From Byssochlamys sp. IMV 00236 (lineage: Eukaryota > Ascomycota > Eurotiomycetes > Eurotiales > Thermoascaceae): a DNA stretch of 64,000 nt. Shown here in pieces: positions 36,309 to 46,762 of the stretch. Positions within the stretch are counted from its first letter, which is position 1. Each line of letters begins with the position of its first letter. Location: contig MSJH02000803.1 in assembly GCA_001931875.2 (NCBI GenBank), positions 186,362-250,361 on the forward strand. Reading direction: 5' to 3'. The translations under genes were made by a program, and so were the position numbers. The notes beneath the pieces are model-generated. The model saw only the letters and a list, made by a program, of their open reading frames with translations, made no database searches and had not been told where the DNA came from.

Positions 36309-36662
36309 AGAATGTTAGTCTAGTTCAAAGGATTTAGCTGTGAAAACGACGAACGAGATTTATATTTAGTTCATAACTGATATATAAGCGATCAATGTAA
36401 CTATAGTGTCCCTAGCTATCAACTTTACAATGGTTATATAAATTGCTGACGCAAAGTTAACTTGAATCGGTTTCCTGATCTAGTATTATTTACGTCTCCG
36501 GATTAGGAATTGATCTAGCTAGTTACGTCTTCTTTTCCTTATAACATGATAGACACTACCATCACTCTTATCTGGATCAAACAGCCTAGCAATTCAACGC
36601 TTCCTATAGTTATGCAACTTCTGTGACAACATGATCCTAAGAGATCCGATTCCAACTGAATC

Positions 36663-36990
36663 TCACTGCTCACTGCTCAAACCATGATATCTCGGACACG
36701 TAAGACTCCGGAGAGCATTCCCAGTGGATGTAAATTGAAGCGCCTCCATGTACGTTTTCAGGTCCACAGACAGGTCTGTGCTGTTTCTAGCAACGCGTAG
36801 ATTCACAAGATATCTAGTCTCATACTCGCGAATCAGTGCCAAAGAACGCCTTTTTTGCCTCTTCGTAGTCGATATCATGTTCTCTCATCAAAACTGCTAT
36901 GGCATTAGGGATATTTCGCGGCCATATTTAGTGGCCTCTCTATACTCCTTTTCTCACGAAAATAAGTTGTCCTGCAAGAAAAATGCAGCA
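36663..36990 (-). pseudogene. Relic of a fungal class I terpene cyclase domain (C-terminal end)
   Basis: Reading the minus strand downward from about 36990 gives GYAAFFLQDNLFS, stop, EKEY, which resembles the metal-binding NSE-type motif with Trp replaced by TGA (36956-36954). After a shift it reads NAIAVLMREHDIDYEEAKKA, and after another shift TYMEALQFTSTGNALRSLTC then PRYH. This order and the ending match the cyclase domain of fungal sesterterpene/diterpene synthases (NDLFSWxKE ... VLMxEH ... YxEALxxxxSGN ... CPRYH). At least two frameshifts and one nonsense change are needed, so it is dead. The N-terminal aspartate-rich motif and any prenyltransferase domain are absent. Confidence 0.6.
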
Positions 36991-37394
36991 TATCCGGATA
37001 ATAATCACCCAGAGTCTGAAACGCTTCGTCTCCTGAGTTCCGGAACAATTGTAACGAGATCTTTGCACTTGTAGCCCCTCTGAGCGGGGAGCAAATCGAG
37101 CATCTTCCACCAATTTCAACTAGTTTCTAGGGAGTAGACCCGCCACCTCTAGTCTATGGAGCAATGGAGCACCCTGACTGCTGGCGGCTTCCCAATTAAC
37201 CGTAAGGCTGGTTTCTTGCTACTCATAACGCTCACCGTTGGACCCGCTGCCACCGTGGAAGCTTGCCTGATCACTAGCGAGCAGGTCTATGGTATATCCT
37301 ATCCTAAGTCACGTAACTACTAGCTGCCAGGGCGCCAAGAGGAGGACCCAAGGGGGTAATCTAACATCAGTCAGCTTAGTGGCTGGTTCTGGAA

Positions 37395-37407
37395 TAAGCA
37401 AGCTGCA
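37395..37407 (+). promoter_or_regulatory. 13-bp motif, copy 4 (two mismatches)
   Basis: The sequence TAAGCAAGCTGCA differs at two positions and is followed by TTAG, as in copy 2. It lies 191 bp upstream of the SDR start at 37598. Confidence 0.35.
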
Positions 37408-37597
37408 TTAGCGCGAGTAAAACATGTGAAATCGAGTTCTATCTGCAATCACCATGAAAAAGGCAAATAATGACGAGCTACACAGTCCCTCCAACCTCGG
37501 TATTAAAGACCTTACGATTTCTCATAGTGCCATGCTTGCTACCTTCTTCAACTTATCATATTTTGATCGATTTCAGATTTTCTCTTTCTGACCTAAA

Positions 37598-38776
37598 ATG
37601 GCTGGCTATGAACACTCTGGTCCAGTGGACTGTGATGTGCCCTTTGATACCGCAAATCTCAAGGGCAAAACTGCGATCATAACTGGAGGTAGATTCAACG
37701 CAGTCGATAAATGCAAGAACCTTCTAATATTTGATGAACAGGCGCAAATGGTTTAGGCGAAGCTTATGTTCGCGCTCTTGTTGCTGCGGGGTACTACATC
37801 CACGGTACCAACTTGGCCGTAACGGATCACAACTTACTAACATCACCATCAGAGCGAACGTCTGTGTTGGGGACTGCAACGTTGAAAAGGGAAAACGATT
37901 AGAAGCTGAGCTTTCAAAGTATACCATGGCCTTTTTCGGATTAGATTGCATAATGTGTGTGTGTTTTAAGAAGATGCTGACAATTGTGTCCGGTTCAAGC
38001 ATCAAGTTTGTCCAATGTGATACAACGAAGTGGGACGATCAGGTCCAGCTGTTTCGTGAAGCCAAGTCCTTCTCGCCAACAGGAGATATTTCCTACGTCG
38101 TTGCCAACGCGGGTATTTCACGGCCAGATGAGGTGTTCCAACCCTCTGGCAATAAGCTGGAACCGGAAAAGCCCGATTTATCTACAATCGATGTCAACCT
38201 TGTTGGATCCTTGTACACTGTGAAACTGGCACTGCATTACTTCGTCAGCCAGAATGGACAACAGCCGTCTAAGAGCCAGAAGGACACATGTTTGATTTTG
38301 ATCGGTTCCGGAGCAGCCTTCGTTGACGTTCCCCGAACTCCTCAGTATTGTGCGACAAAATGGGCTATGCGAGGAATCATGCACTCCCTGAGAAGGACCG
38401 CTTTTTATTACGGAAGTCGGGTGAATATCATTTCTCCATGGTATGCGATATTCTGATTTGTGGCAATGGTAATACGAGCCAAATAACTGACTGAGATAGG
38501 TATGTCAAAACCAACATTCTTCCGGAAGAGATATTTGCACGTGTGGCGAGGAGTGGTGTGGAATTTGCCGACCCAGCAGATGCTGCACAGTGCCTTCTAC
38601 GAATCTTAAGTGATTCTAGTGTAAACGGACATTCTTTCTTTGTATCAGCAAAGAAGTGGGTCCCACGGGGTTTCATAGACCTTGATCTTGAAGATTATCC
38701 GGGGAATATACTACTGCAGGAAATTCAGGACGACCAAATGAAACCTGCTCCGGTTGGAATGGGACTCTTCGTGTAG
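37598..38776 (+). CDS. Classical SDR, 15-hydroxyprostaglandin-dehydrogenase-like
   Basis: Five exons: 37598-37688, 37742-37790, 37853-37918, 38000-38440 and 38500-38776, giving 307 aa. The cofactor loop is TGGANGLG (residues 29-36), an Asp follows the second strand (VGDCN), and NAG is present in VVANAGISRP. The catalytic Ser and Tyr-x3-Lys are in IGSGAAF and YCATKWA. Such SDRs are frequent in fungal secondary-metabolite clusters, oxidising or reducing hydroxyl groups with NAD. The fourth intron (37919-37999) is a multiple of three and could be missed. The gene stands between the terpene cyclase relic and a convergent bZIP regulator. Confidence 0.85.
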
Positions 38777-39086
38777 GGTGATGGCCTGTGTGGGATCTAT
38801 AACACATGCAACTTTGCCTATGGAACTTATTTAGAATGCTAGAATGCATGAAGATATATGAGAACAGATCTTTAGATGGCTGGCATGAATTTAATAGACA
38901 AATAGAGTCACAGTAACCATGATGGAGATTCTGGTCAATTTTGTGAAGTAAAAAAAGGGCCCACAAAGTTCTCCTTAACAGAGGTAATCCTAACTCCCCA
39001 TGAGCAGATCTGAGCACTGAAACGCGGAAATATGTAAACCGGCTAGATCTGGATTGCAGTTTTTATTTTATCTTTCTGTTACTGTT
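38777..39086. other. Intergenic: convergent 3' regions
   Basis: About 310 bp between the SDR and bZIP stop codons. Nothing else is seen. Confidence 0.6.
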
Positions 39087-40102
39087 CTAAGAAGTCTGGG
39101 TCTTTCCATCCTGTGTTGTGATTTTTCCCAGCATGAGAATCTGGCTCCAACTTAGTGGCTTCTCCCCCCTTCGCACACGCCAGCGATTGGTGTATATTAA
39201 GAGATCTGGACATCCCTTGAGAATCCAACCCCATTTTCGAGCGAATGCTTCGGTGACTTCCCAATTAGATGGATCCCAAGGCGGACCCCAGACTAAGAGA
39301 GTCGCTTCTGTATTGCGGGTATCCCAGAAAGCCATCAAATCATGACACAACTCATCGTCGTCAAAGTAACTTGTCCTCGAGATCAGATTATCTCTCATTT
39401 GGGGAAACGGAAATGTATCAAGCCAAGGATGGTGTGGTGTTGCTCGTTGGAGCGCCGTTGGGCGCAGACTCGGTGGGATCGACTCCTCAGAAAAGCCGCA
39501 GGATGCTTGATTGAAAATGGATACGATTTCGTCTGCACAAAGCCATTCCTTTGTCATGCCCATTGTCAAAATATTATCATGGATGGCACGTTGGACGTTG
39601 AGTTTGCAGAGAGAAATGAGATGACTTAGATCTGGCGATGCATTGAGATAGCTTTGGATGGCAAGAGCCTCAAACCGATGCATACGTTCCTGTAAATCTG
39701 AGGGGCAGTGAATCTGAGGGTCTTTGGTTATTCTCCCACACGTTAGAGTATCGTCGTGTTTATATTTTCTCCTATTGTTCCTGCGCTCTCGTTTCCCATC
39801 GATTGCTTTGTTTGTGGTGTCTTGTCGCCTCAAACCTATATTATGATGTAATGTTAGCCATGGAGAAAACTTGGCTAAGTATGAGACTGTAGATTGAGTA
39901 AGCATAGGGAATATTTAATGAAGATCTCACGATATGCTCTCTGATTCAACAGATTCTGCAGTTTTCTTCTTTTGGCACGATTTGTCACACCAGTCCAATC
40001 CTCAGATGACGCGCGAATGCCGGATTGTTGTGGCATTAGCGCCAATTCGATTTCGGCAGTGTTCGATGGTGATGCTACCGAAGGTGTTCTCTCATCAGCC
40101 AT
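39087..40102 (-). CDS. bZIP transcription factor with DUF3425 domain
   Basis: Two exons on the minus strand, 40102-39931 and 39835-39087, giving 306 aa. Splicing restores the basic region DWTGVTNRAKRRKLQNLLNQ followed by RAYRLRRQ near residues 36-62. This matches the fungal DUF3425 bZIP group (DW-G-D-AERRRxQNRLxQRAxRxR). No long heptad zipper follows, as is normal for the group. The C-terminal part has WDTRNTEATLLVWGPPWDPS, the DUF3425 end. I chose the ATG at 40102; an upstream in-frame ATG at 40201 would add 33 residues. A motif copy lies 187 bp upstream. It may regulate nearby accessory genes. Confidence 0.8.
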
Positions 40103-40269
40103 TGTCACTCGCACTTCAGCTCCGAATACGCAGCTCTCTACAATAATAGAGATTCCACTGGGTGCATTAAAGGACCGAATAGTGTGAGTGGCGGGATGCA
40201 AGATGCTGACACAAGAACTTCGTCGTCCCTATATACACATTTTAAGGCGAGTGTTAATTTGGTGGGTCG

Positions 40270-40430
40270 ATGTTAAAAAAGCCACTAATGCAAATTGCTT
40301 ACATTCTTGGCAAGCTTAATACAATTTATCTGCCAATAGATAGGAGGCATGTAGTAGTGATTCTGCCCACCCCGCTCTAAATATAGGCCTTGATTCTAGA
40401 TCGGTGACTCCATGAGACAAATGTATGGTA
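40270..40430 (-). repeat. Right arm of diverged inverted repeat (partner at 32701-32827)
   Basis: Read on the minus strand this arm shares the block order of the left arm, with the best match at GCTTGCCAAGAATgTAAGCA and GCATTAGTGGCTTTT. The two arms face each other across 7.4 kb that holds five gene-sized features. Confidence 0.65.
40289..40301 (-). promoter_or_regulatory. 13-bp motif, copy 5 (one mismatch)
   Basis: The minus strand reads TAAGCAATTTGCA. It lies 187 bp upstream of the bZIP start and within the right repeat arm. Confidence 0.4.
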
Positions 40431-40487
40431 TGGTATGTAAGCTACAACGGCCAATAAAAACTAGCTGGGCATTATGATATCACTTCT

Positions 40488-40640
40488 CTATAATTTGGTG
40501 TTCCAGAACTTCTTTGGCCCTGGAATAGTAATGAACGCGATTTTCTTCATCTGTTTGAGCACAATGACATGAACAGAGTCATCGGAACCATCCAGCGTCA
40601 GGTTCTCGCCCGGGTGGCAGGCGACTTCTGAACCACCAAC
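40488..40640 (-). pseudogene. Coding-like C-terminal fragment of unknown origin
   Basis: A 50-codon open frame between stops on the minus strand reads EVACHPGENLTLDGSDDSVH, then VIVLKQMKKIAFITIPGPKK and FWNTKL. Its composition, its preference for C or G at third positions in the first half and its smooth protein-like sequence suggest former coding. The surrounding DNA is AT-rich. There is no start and no neighbouring exon, and the family is not recognised. Confidence 0.3.
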
Positions 40641-41095
40641 CTAGCTGGGGCTGTTCTACCAGGTTAGCTAGATTTGCTAGATCTGCTATAAGGGATTAAA
40701 GATTATAGGAGGATCTGTTAGAGATATTCCTCTCAGTCTACATAGAGTTACCTGTTTCTAGCTTGCTTAGTTATGAACGCTCAACGTTTGTCTTACGGAA
40801 AATGTCACTAGCGCCGTAAGATGTCCTAGTATTATTTATAATAAATAGCTAGTTAATATAATTAAAATCAAGGTTATGTAACAAGGTAAAGTAAGCTTAT
40901 AAGGCTTGGTGCTTTTTAACTCTGTGTGAGGTAAAAATCATATAACGGACGAGGTGGTATCCTGGGTATGACAAAGCACGATGATATTCAGGGCTCTCCA
41001 CGGATGAGATACGCAAAGACGTCAATTTAACCTACAACGGCAGACATCAAGTAGAGATCTGGTCTTGGATGATATGTACAGTAAACTATTTCTAA

Positions 41096-42862
41096 TCATA
41101 TCAAAAGCTCCTCCCAAATGAAAGATGCAAAAAGAGGATCCCAATCTGCGAGACTGACATCACCCTCCGGAATGCTGAGATCTCCCTGCTCGTCTACGTT
41201 CCAGCAATTTGCTGTCCAGGCCTTGGATCGCAATGCCTCCAGTCGCGTCCAGTCTGGATGAGAATCATTCGAGAAAGTGGAGAAGCACGTCTCTACTAAA
41301 TTGCGGAGGGTGTCTGATTCCAGGGACCCAGGATGCTGGATCAGATCTTGAAGAATGATGGCGCAAGGATGAATCACGTCGAAATGGTCGAGCACCCATC
41401 TGTATGGAGATAGTGTGGGGTCATTAACTCCTGTCAAGAACCCTCCGATGTAATCCTGGCAGGCATTAAGGGCCTTTATCCTGGAGCTCTGTGGCCATTG
41501 CGGCGTTCGTAGATACGGTTGGTGGAGAATGAAGAGCATCTTGCAGCAACTCATTCTCCGGCTCATGGCGACAAATCTTTCCAAAGTCGTCATTTGTGGG
41601 TGTTTCGAGTCGGAGACTTCTTCAGTCGATATCCTTTCGGACTCCTCATCTAATCGCTGTATATCAGTGAAGGTTGGCTGACGCACGCCGTAAATATCAT
41701 GAAAAGCCCTGGAGATCAATAGTCCCGATCGGATTATAGTCTTCAGTAGTTTGCGTTCCAGTTTGCCCTCGCAATCGATCATTCGGACATCTGTAGACGT
41801 TGGATGTATTAACAGTGGGAGACCATGAGCCACCGCATAGGTTGTATCTAACACACGAATTGACCACCAGAGGATGCGGCTAAGATCCGCCTCATGTGCA
41901 GACAACTGAAACAACATAGGCTCCCGGTGCAGGCCGAGAGACTGAGCAGCTCGCACGAGGACACAAACAGGGCCTGGGTCAGGATGTGAGGCTCCTTCTG
42001 TCATACTAGGCGCCGCAAGGAGAAATGCTGCTCTGATAGTATTCAGGTTAGGCCGACTGGGATAGCCAGAGTCAAATAGAAGTTGACTTGCCACGTTCCT
42101 CCATGATGATGACGGGATGGAACTCAGTGATGACCCTACATCTTTGGAGGCAGATGCAGAACATGATGCTGTATAGCAAAGAGCAGATATTATAGCTGTT
42201 GCCCCAGGGGTAGAACGTTTATGACGGCGTAGGTCCTGCAGACTAGTCATGACTTCTGCGATCTCGACGAGAGGAAACCAGAAATGGCAGTATTGAGAGT
42301 ACCACGAGATGAGTCGATCAACCTCATTCGATTGGATAAAACGATCGATACCCCCAGTTGAGAGCCCCAGAGATGGGTTATTGAAACCCAGAAGACCTTG
42401 ACTGGAGAGGGCAAAGGGATCATCCAGCGGCATCGAGACGTCCGATTCTTCCACAGATGCCACCCACGAAGAGCTGGAATAATACCGGAGTCGAAGTCCA
42501 TTGTTAGCTTTGAGATGACCGTGTTGGTTGAGTCGAATCGTCTGTCCTTCTTCTCGTTCGCCATCTGATTGTTGTATGTGGTCATGGAAAGGCTTCGTAC
42601 CCGAAGGCTGACCTTCAGGTAGCCCGACTTGTCGTGCCTTCGTGGCAGCTTTGGGTCGATAGACGCAGGGTCGGCTATTGACCTTACACCTTTCGCAATG
42701 TGGTTTTGATTGGTCACACCTTATCTTTCTTAACCTACATTGTTCGCAGGCTTGCACTTCGCGATTCCTCGCCAGCCTTGGGCGATCCAAATGAAGACGG
42801 AGAAAGCGCGGTGCATCTGAGGGAGGATGTTCGTCATGTCTAGCACCCCTGTAAGAAGCCAT
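41096..42862 (-). CDS. Zn2Cys6 transcription factor with fungal-specific domain
   Basis: A single exon on the minus strand, 588 aa. The binuclear cluster is at residues 39-66 (ACEQCRLRKIRCDQ, then CERCKVNSRPCVY) with the six Cys at 39, 42, 49, 56, 59 and 66. A basic stretch (PKAATKARQ) follows. The middle homology region begins near FIQSNEVDRLISWYSQYCHF and contains SLGLHREPM and LSRILWWSIRVLDTTYAVAH, typical of cd12148 proteins. It should bind CGG-type sites and regulate local genes. The gene is divergent from the epimerase gene, with 944 bp between the starts. Confidence 0.85.
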   Translation of the reverse strand: MASYRGARHDEHPPSDAPRFLRLHLDRPRLARNREVQACEQCRLRKIRCDQSKPHCERCKVNSRPCVYRPKAATKARQVGLPEGQPSGTKPFHDHIQQSDGEREEGQTIRLNQHGHLKANNGLRLRYYSSSSWVASVEESDVSMPLDDPFALSSQGLLGFNNPSLGLSTGGIDRFIQSNEVDRLISWYSQYCHFWFPLVEIAEVMTSLQDLRRHKRSTPGATAIISALCYTASCSASASKDVGSSLSSIPSSSWRNVASQLLFDSGYPSRPNLNTIRAAFLLAAPSMTEGASHPDPGPVCVLVRAAQSLGLHREPMLFQLSAHEADLSRILWWSIRVLDTTYAVAHGLPLLIHPTSTDVRMIDCEGKLERKLLKTIIRSGLLISRAFHDIYGVRQPTFTDIQRLDEESERISTEEVSDSKHPQMTTLERFVAMSRRMSCCKMLFILHQPYLRTPQWPQSSRIKALNACQDYIGGFLTGVNDPTLSPYRWVLDHFDVIHPCAIILQDLIQHPGSLESDTLRNLVETCFSTFSNDSHPDWTRLEALRSKAWTANCWNVDEQGDLSIPEGDVSLADWDPLFASFIWEELLI

Positions 42863-43806
42863 GGTAAACGCAGCAGAGTCGTGAAGCCGTCGACTGCCGT
42901 GGGCCAGAGCATCCTCTTCTTACATGCATAAGTAGTAACTGTATCGCAACTTCCATGTCCAACACGGATTTGCATTACAAACCCATCCTCAATGGCGATG
43001 CTCAGTTACTAAGAGGCAAAATCTGGCCACGAAAAGAGCATCTGGCCGACCGTGAGATTACCAAGTGACAAATAAACATTCGAGGATTCGATTTCGAGAA
43101 CTCGATCTCGAATGACTATGTAATCTCATTTGAAGCCTCAGGCAGAAAAGGATTACTCATTCCTCGAAATTATCTGGATTCGACTAACCCGTTCTAGGAA
43201 GTGACGCGGCCGAGAGTCTTTCCTAGTTTGGAACGAGTAAATACTTATGAGCAATTACAACTAACTATAACCAGAGACAAATGCTGTCGTGGTCAGAACG
43301 GAGTGATTCGCTTCTGTTCATCCAAGGATCGAATCATCACTACAATAGGGTTATCATGGTGGAAGGGTACCGTTTGAGATATGGATATGCACTGTGCTGC
43401 ACATCTTTGCATGGTTCATCGCGCTCTTCGCATAGAGCCTTTCCATTCGAACCTCTTTACTATATACATACTCTCTATTGGCCTCGTAACTACCATACAG
43501 AAAGGGCCTATATTCCAAGGATCGGGAAGATTCCGTCGTGGCAACGTCTAATACTCACGAGCAGAAGACATGACAGGCTAAGTACATACCTACTTAGGTA
43601 TGCCGACAGCTAAGATAGCCTAAGTGTGTGACCGAGCCGAACCGAAACACCCCTAAAGAAATGTACCAAAAATTACTACAAAGCATGCATCGTTAAGCTA
43701 TAAGAGGCTCTGGAGGATGGCACTTGATCACCGCGGTGGGAAGAATCATACTTAGACATTTTCACAGTGCGCGTTTCAGGGTGTACAGGCTGAGTTGAAA
43801 CACAAA
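42863..43806. promoter_or_regulatory. Divergent promoter of Zn2Cys6 regulator and epimerase
   Basis: About 940 bp between two opposed starts. An open frame of 110 codons at 43281 was examined and not accepted as a gene. CGG/CCG triplets occur (for example near 43206 and 43630) without a clear dyad. Confidence 0.4.
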
Positions 43807-45011
43807 ATGACCAAGGTTTTTCTAACAGGTATGTTTCTACCGATCGATAACTTAGACGACCACCCACTGAGAATAGCACTATTGCTATAGGTGCGAGTGG
43901 CTTCATTGGAGCCCACATTCTCAATGATCTCTTGAACCATGGGTATGGATCCCGATCACTCTAGAACTTCTGCAGCTCTATATTTTTCTCTTTTGGCTTC
44001 CTTTCTATTATCTTCTCTCTCTGTATCTCTCTCTCTGTGTATCGCTCCCTCTCTATGTGTGTGGGCTAACTATCAAGACACACGGTTGTTTTCGCCGTTC
44101 GGTCTACCAGTAGAGGCCAACAGATCCTTGATCGCCACGACCGCGATGCCGCAAACAAGAGGGTGTCATTTGTTGTCATCGACGATTTCGTCAAACAAGG
44201 TGCCTTCGATCACGCTTTTCAGGCGAATGCGCCATTTGATGCTGTCATCCACACTGCCAGTCCTTACTTCTATAACCCCTATGACCCTGAGAATGAAATA
44301 CTTCAGCCGGCCATCCAAGGAACTATCGGAATCCTTCGTTCCGTGACTGAATATGCCCCCTCGGTGAAACGATTCATCATCACGTCCTCGTTTGCAGCAA
44401 TGATCAACTTCGATAGTCATCCAGCCACATACTCGGAGAGCATTTGGAATCCAATGACATATCAGGATGCATTGCGTCCGTCCGTCACCTATCCAGCGAG
44501 CAAGAAGCTTGCTGAGAAGGCAGCATGGGATTTTATGGAGAAGGAGAAGCCCCATTTCTCCCTGACAACTTTCTGTCCTCCACTCGTCTTTGGTCCTGTT
44601 ATACACCACGTGGAATCGCTGCGCGACATCAATACGTCGAACACTAGGATACGGGATATCATCCAAGGAGAATACAAGGATGCAATTCCACCGACTAATC
44701 TTTACTTATGGGTTGATGTTCGTGACTTAGCACGTGCTCACATTCGGGCACTTACGGCAACGGGTACTGAGAATGAGAGGTTCTTCGTCACTGCAGGACA
44801 TTATGATAACAAGCAGATTGTCGACATTATCCGGGAAGAATATCCTCATCTTTCTGTGGTCCTTCCTCCTAGAAATCTTCCCGGAGATTTACCGAAGGAT
44901 ATCTATCAGTACGACAATTCGAAATCGGTAAATGTCTTGGGCTTGAGATATCGCACTTTGCGGGAGTCTATCAAGGACACTGTGGCATCGTTGTTGAAGA
45001 TCAGGGAATAG
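43807..45011 (+). CDS. NAD(P)-dependent epimerase / dihydroflavonol-reductase-like protein
   Basis: Three exons: 43807-43828, 43891-43942 and 44078-45011, giving 335 aa. The N-terminus MTKVFLTGASGFIGAHILND is encoded by two mini-exons and carries the GxxGxxG loop. RST near residue 35 is consistent with NADP use. Catalytic residues are Ser-Ser in IITSSFAA and Tyr-x3-Lys in VTYPASKKLAEKAA. The family (extended SDR: cinnamoyl-CoA, dihydroflavonol and aldehyde reductases) usually reduces ketones or aldehydes. The second intron (135 nt) is CT-rich with a GCTAAC branch site ten bases from the acceptor. It is the first enzyme of the 44-62 kb group. Confidence 0.87.
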
Positions 45012-45333
45012 AACAGTGTTGGATCTAAGAATTTAATAGATCCTAATGTATGTTCTCCGCCCTTAGTTTCATCAGTACTTCAAAGAATTTATGCTTGTGG
45101 TGTAATAGTACCCCAGAACAGAAGGATCTCGAAACAGTGTATATCAGTGCTCTTACTAAGTATAGGGGACAAATGAGATAGATAAACAACACCGCGTGTT
45201 CGTCTTGCTCACTCTACCTTTTTCGGTCTTTAGAGAGCAGAAGATGCAGCTACATGACATATCATCTTAACTGGATAAATAGTTCATTTTGAGATCTTAG
45301 GAACCACAAGAATTAAAATGCATCGCAGCAGCT
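45012..45333. other. Intergenic: convergent 3' regions
   Basis: About 320 bp between the epimerase and dioxygenase ends. No gene is seen. Confidence 0.6.
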
Positions 45334-46197
45334 CTAACTCCAGACATAGAAAGCAGTTGGTTCTCCAGCGAGCTCCCATACATTCATTCTCTTCCCCGTA
45401 TCATGTCCGCCGCTCCCAGCAACGACCATAAATGGCATGAGATGTTCTGAACTTCCAGGAGCATGTGCAATGAAGCTACCCGGAGCTTCCCTCCACATGG
45501 ACAGTTTCTCCCGTCTCCGATGCGGGTCCGAACAAGACGCTGTAAGCCGAAGAAACTCTGCAAATTGTTCGTTTTCAGCAGACACCTTCGGATTGCGATC
45601 ATCGCTGAGGTAGACCTTTATTGCTTCCTCAAAGTTGTGCGCGGTGGCACCGCTTCCCAAGATCACATAACCCTCATCCCTAAAACTTTCGACTGCTTGT
45701 CCAAGGAGGATATTTGCATTGGTTGACTGATGCTCATTATCTCGTTTGAGCACTGACATCTGTACGATCGGTATATCTCCGCTGGGTCTCAAAATAGACA
45801 TTGGGACAAAGACACCATGATCCCATCCCCGACTGTTATCAATGACCGGCTCGAACCCAACACCACGAAGTTGTTCTGAGATTCTCGTAGCAAGGGCGGA
45901 GTCACCCCGACCATTATATCGGATCGTGTAGGCTTCCTTCGGAATAAAGGATTTGACCTCCTCCATATCTGCATAGTCATAGAAAAGGCGCGCATCATCG
46001 CAACCAGAAACGTGAGGCTGGTATGTCTCCCAATGGGCTGTGAATAGTATGATGCCTTTGGCATTTTCGAGGAGATGTGCAAGCCCCTGCATAATCTTCC
46101 TCCATGGCTCATGGTCTTCATTCAGGAGAGGAAACGGACCGGCGCCATGTGAAATGAATATTGCAGGGGCTCTGCTTACTTTCTCGAGAGATGGCAT
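45334..46197 (-). CDS. LigB/DODA-type extradiol ring-cleavage dioxygenase
   Basis: A single exon on the minus strand, 287 aa, the normal length for class III extradiol enzymes of the DOPA-dioxygenase type. Metal ligands are visible as His17 (IFISHGAGPF), His55 (LFTAHWET), a His in GSGATAHNFEEA, and the His of AHAPGSSEHLMPFMVVAGSG. The DNSRGWDHGVFVPMSILRP block is also typical. The enzyme would open a catechol-type ring next to its hydroxyls using Fe(II) or Zn(II) and O2. In fungi and plants relatives act on DOPA and caffeate. With the nearby FAD hydroxylase it suggests a hydroxylate-then-cleave route. Two identical 16-bp elements lie upstream. Confidence 0.87.
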   Translation of the reverse strand: MPSLEKVSRAPAIFISHGAGPFPLLNEDHEPWRKIMQGLAHLLENAKGIILFTAHWETYQPHVSGCDDARLFYDYADMEEVKSFIPKEAYTIRYNGRGDSALATRISEQLRGVGFEPVIDNSRGWDHGVFVPMSILRPSGDIPIVQMSVLKRDNEHQSTNANILLGQAVESFRDEGYVILGSGATAHNFEEAIKVYLSDDRNPKVSAENEQFAEFLRLTASCSDPHRRREKLSMWREAPGSFIAHAPGSSEHLMPFMVVAGSGGHDTGKRMNVWELAGEPTAFYVWS

Positions 46198-46409
46198 CTT
46201 CAGTTGTTAAACTGTTTGGTGCTAATTTTGTCGGAATAGCATTTTGGGACTGGAGTCAAAAGTCTCTTATGAGTAGATTCTTATATAGCCGTAATGTGAT
46301 AGGATTCCCCACTTATGAAAGTACATTGTGTGAAGTTATAAGGCATATTAATACATGCAAAGCTTAGATGTTTTGTGGATCTCAGTATAGTTCAGTATAA
46401 TGCGCATTA

Positions 46410-46425
46410 GCACCGGCCGAAAAAC
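46410..46425 (+). promoter_or_regulatory. CGGCCG element, copy 1
   Basis: GCACCGGCCGAAAAAC, 213 bp upstream of the dioxygenase start. It is preceded by TGCGCATT. The CCGGCCG core contains abutting CGG/CCG half-sites of the kind bound by Zn2Cys6 proteins. Confidence 0.45.
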
Positions 46426-46762
46426 TTTCTGGATTTGGTAATTCCTTATCCCCTTCAGCAAACTATTCGGGAAAATCTCGCTACATTTTAGTTCGAACCT
46501 ATGATAGTGCATCTTGAAGGAAGTCAGCCAAAAAGACTATACACAGTGTAGCGGTTATCACAGGCTGGCACCCCTTATAATGTTCAACTAGAACCCCTAG
46601 AGCTGCTTCTTACAATTTCCTATCCACGGTGAGCTCCCTCGATGACGCTGTTCGCAGCTTATTATTATAATAATGCATTGGCATGACTTCTGCGTAGTGG
46701 GCACTAATGAAAGCGACGTGCTAATCTTCGCATAATTGGTCTTGCGCATTTGTTAACATTCC

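Larger units (their letters stand above)
36309..37597. other. Intergenic with terpene cyclase relic and motif copy
   Basis: About 1.3 kb. It holds the terpene cyclase relic at 36663-36990 (minus) and a degenerate motif copy at 37395-37407. The rest shows nothing coding. Confidence 0.5.
40103..41095. other. Intergenic with repeat arm and coding-like fragment
   Basis: About 1 kb between the bZIP start and the Zn2Cys6 stop. It holds the right repeat arm (40270-40430), a motif copy, and a 50-codon coding-like fragment (40488-40640). The part from 40650 to 41090 is AT-rich and empty. Confidence 0.5.

Noticed and set aside
40590..40660. Possible tRNA on the minus strand near the GC-rich patch
   Set aside because: No cloverleaf fits; the patch is better explained as a decayed coding fragment.
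43281..43613. 110-codon open frame in the divergent promoter
   Set aside because: Composition is not protein-like, no domain is seen, and it fills a promoter between two real genes.
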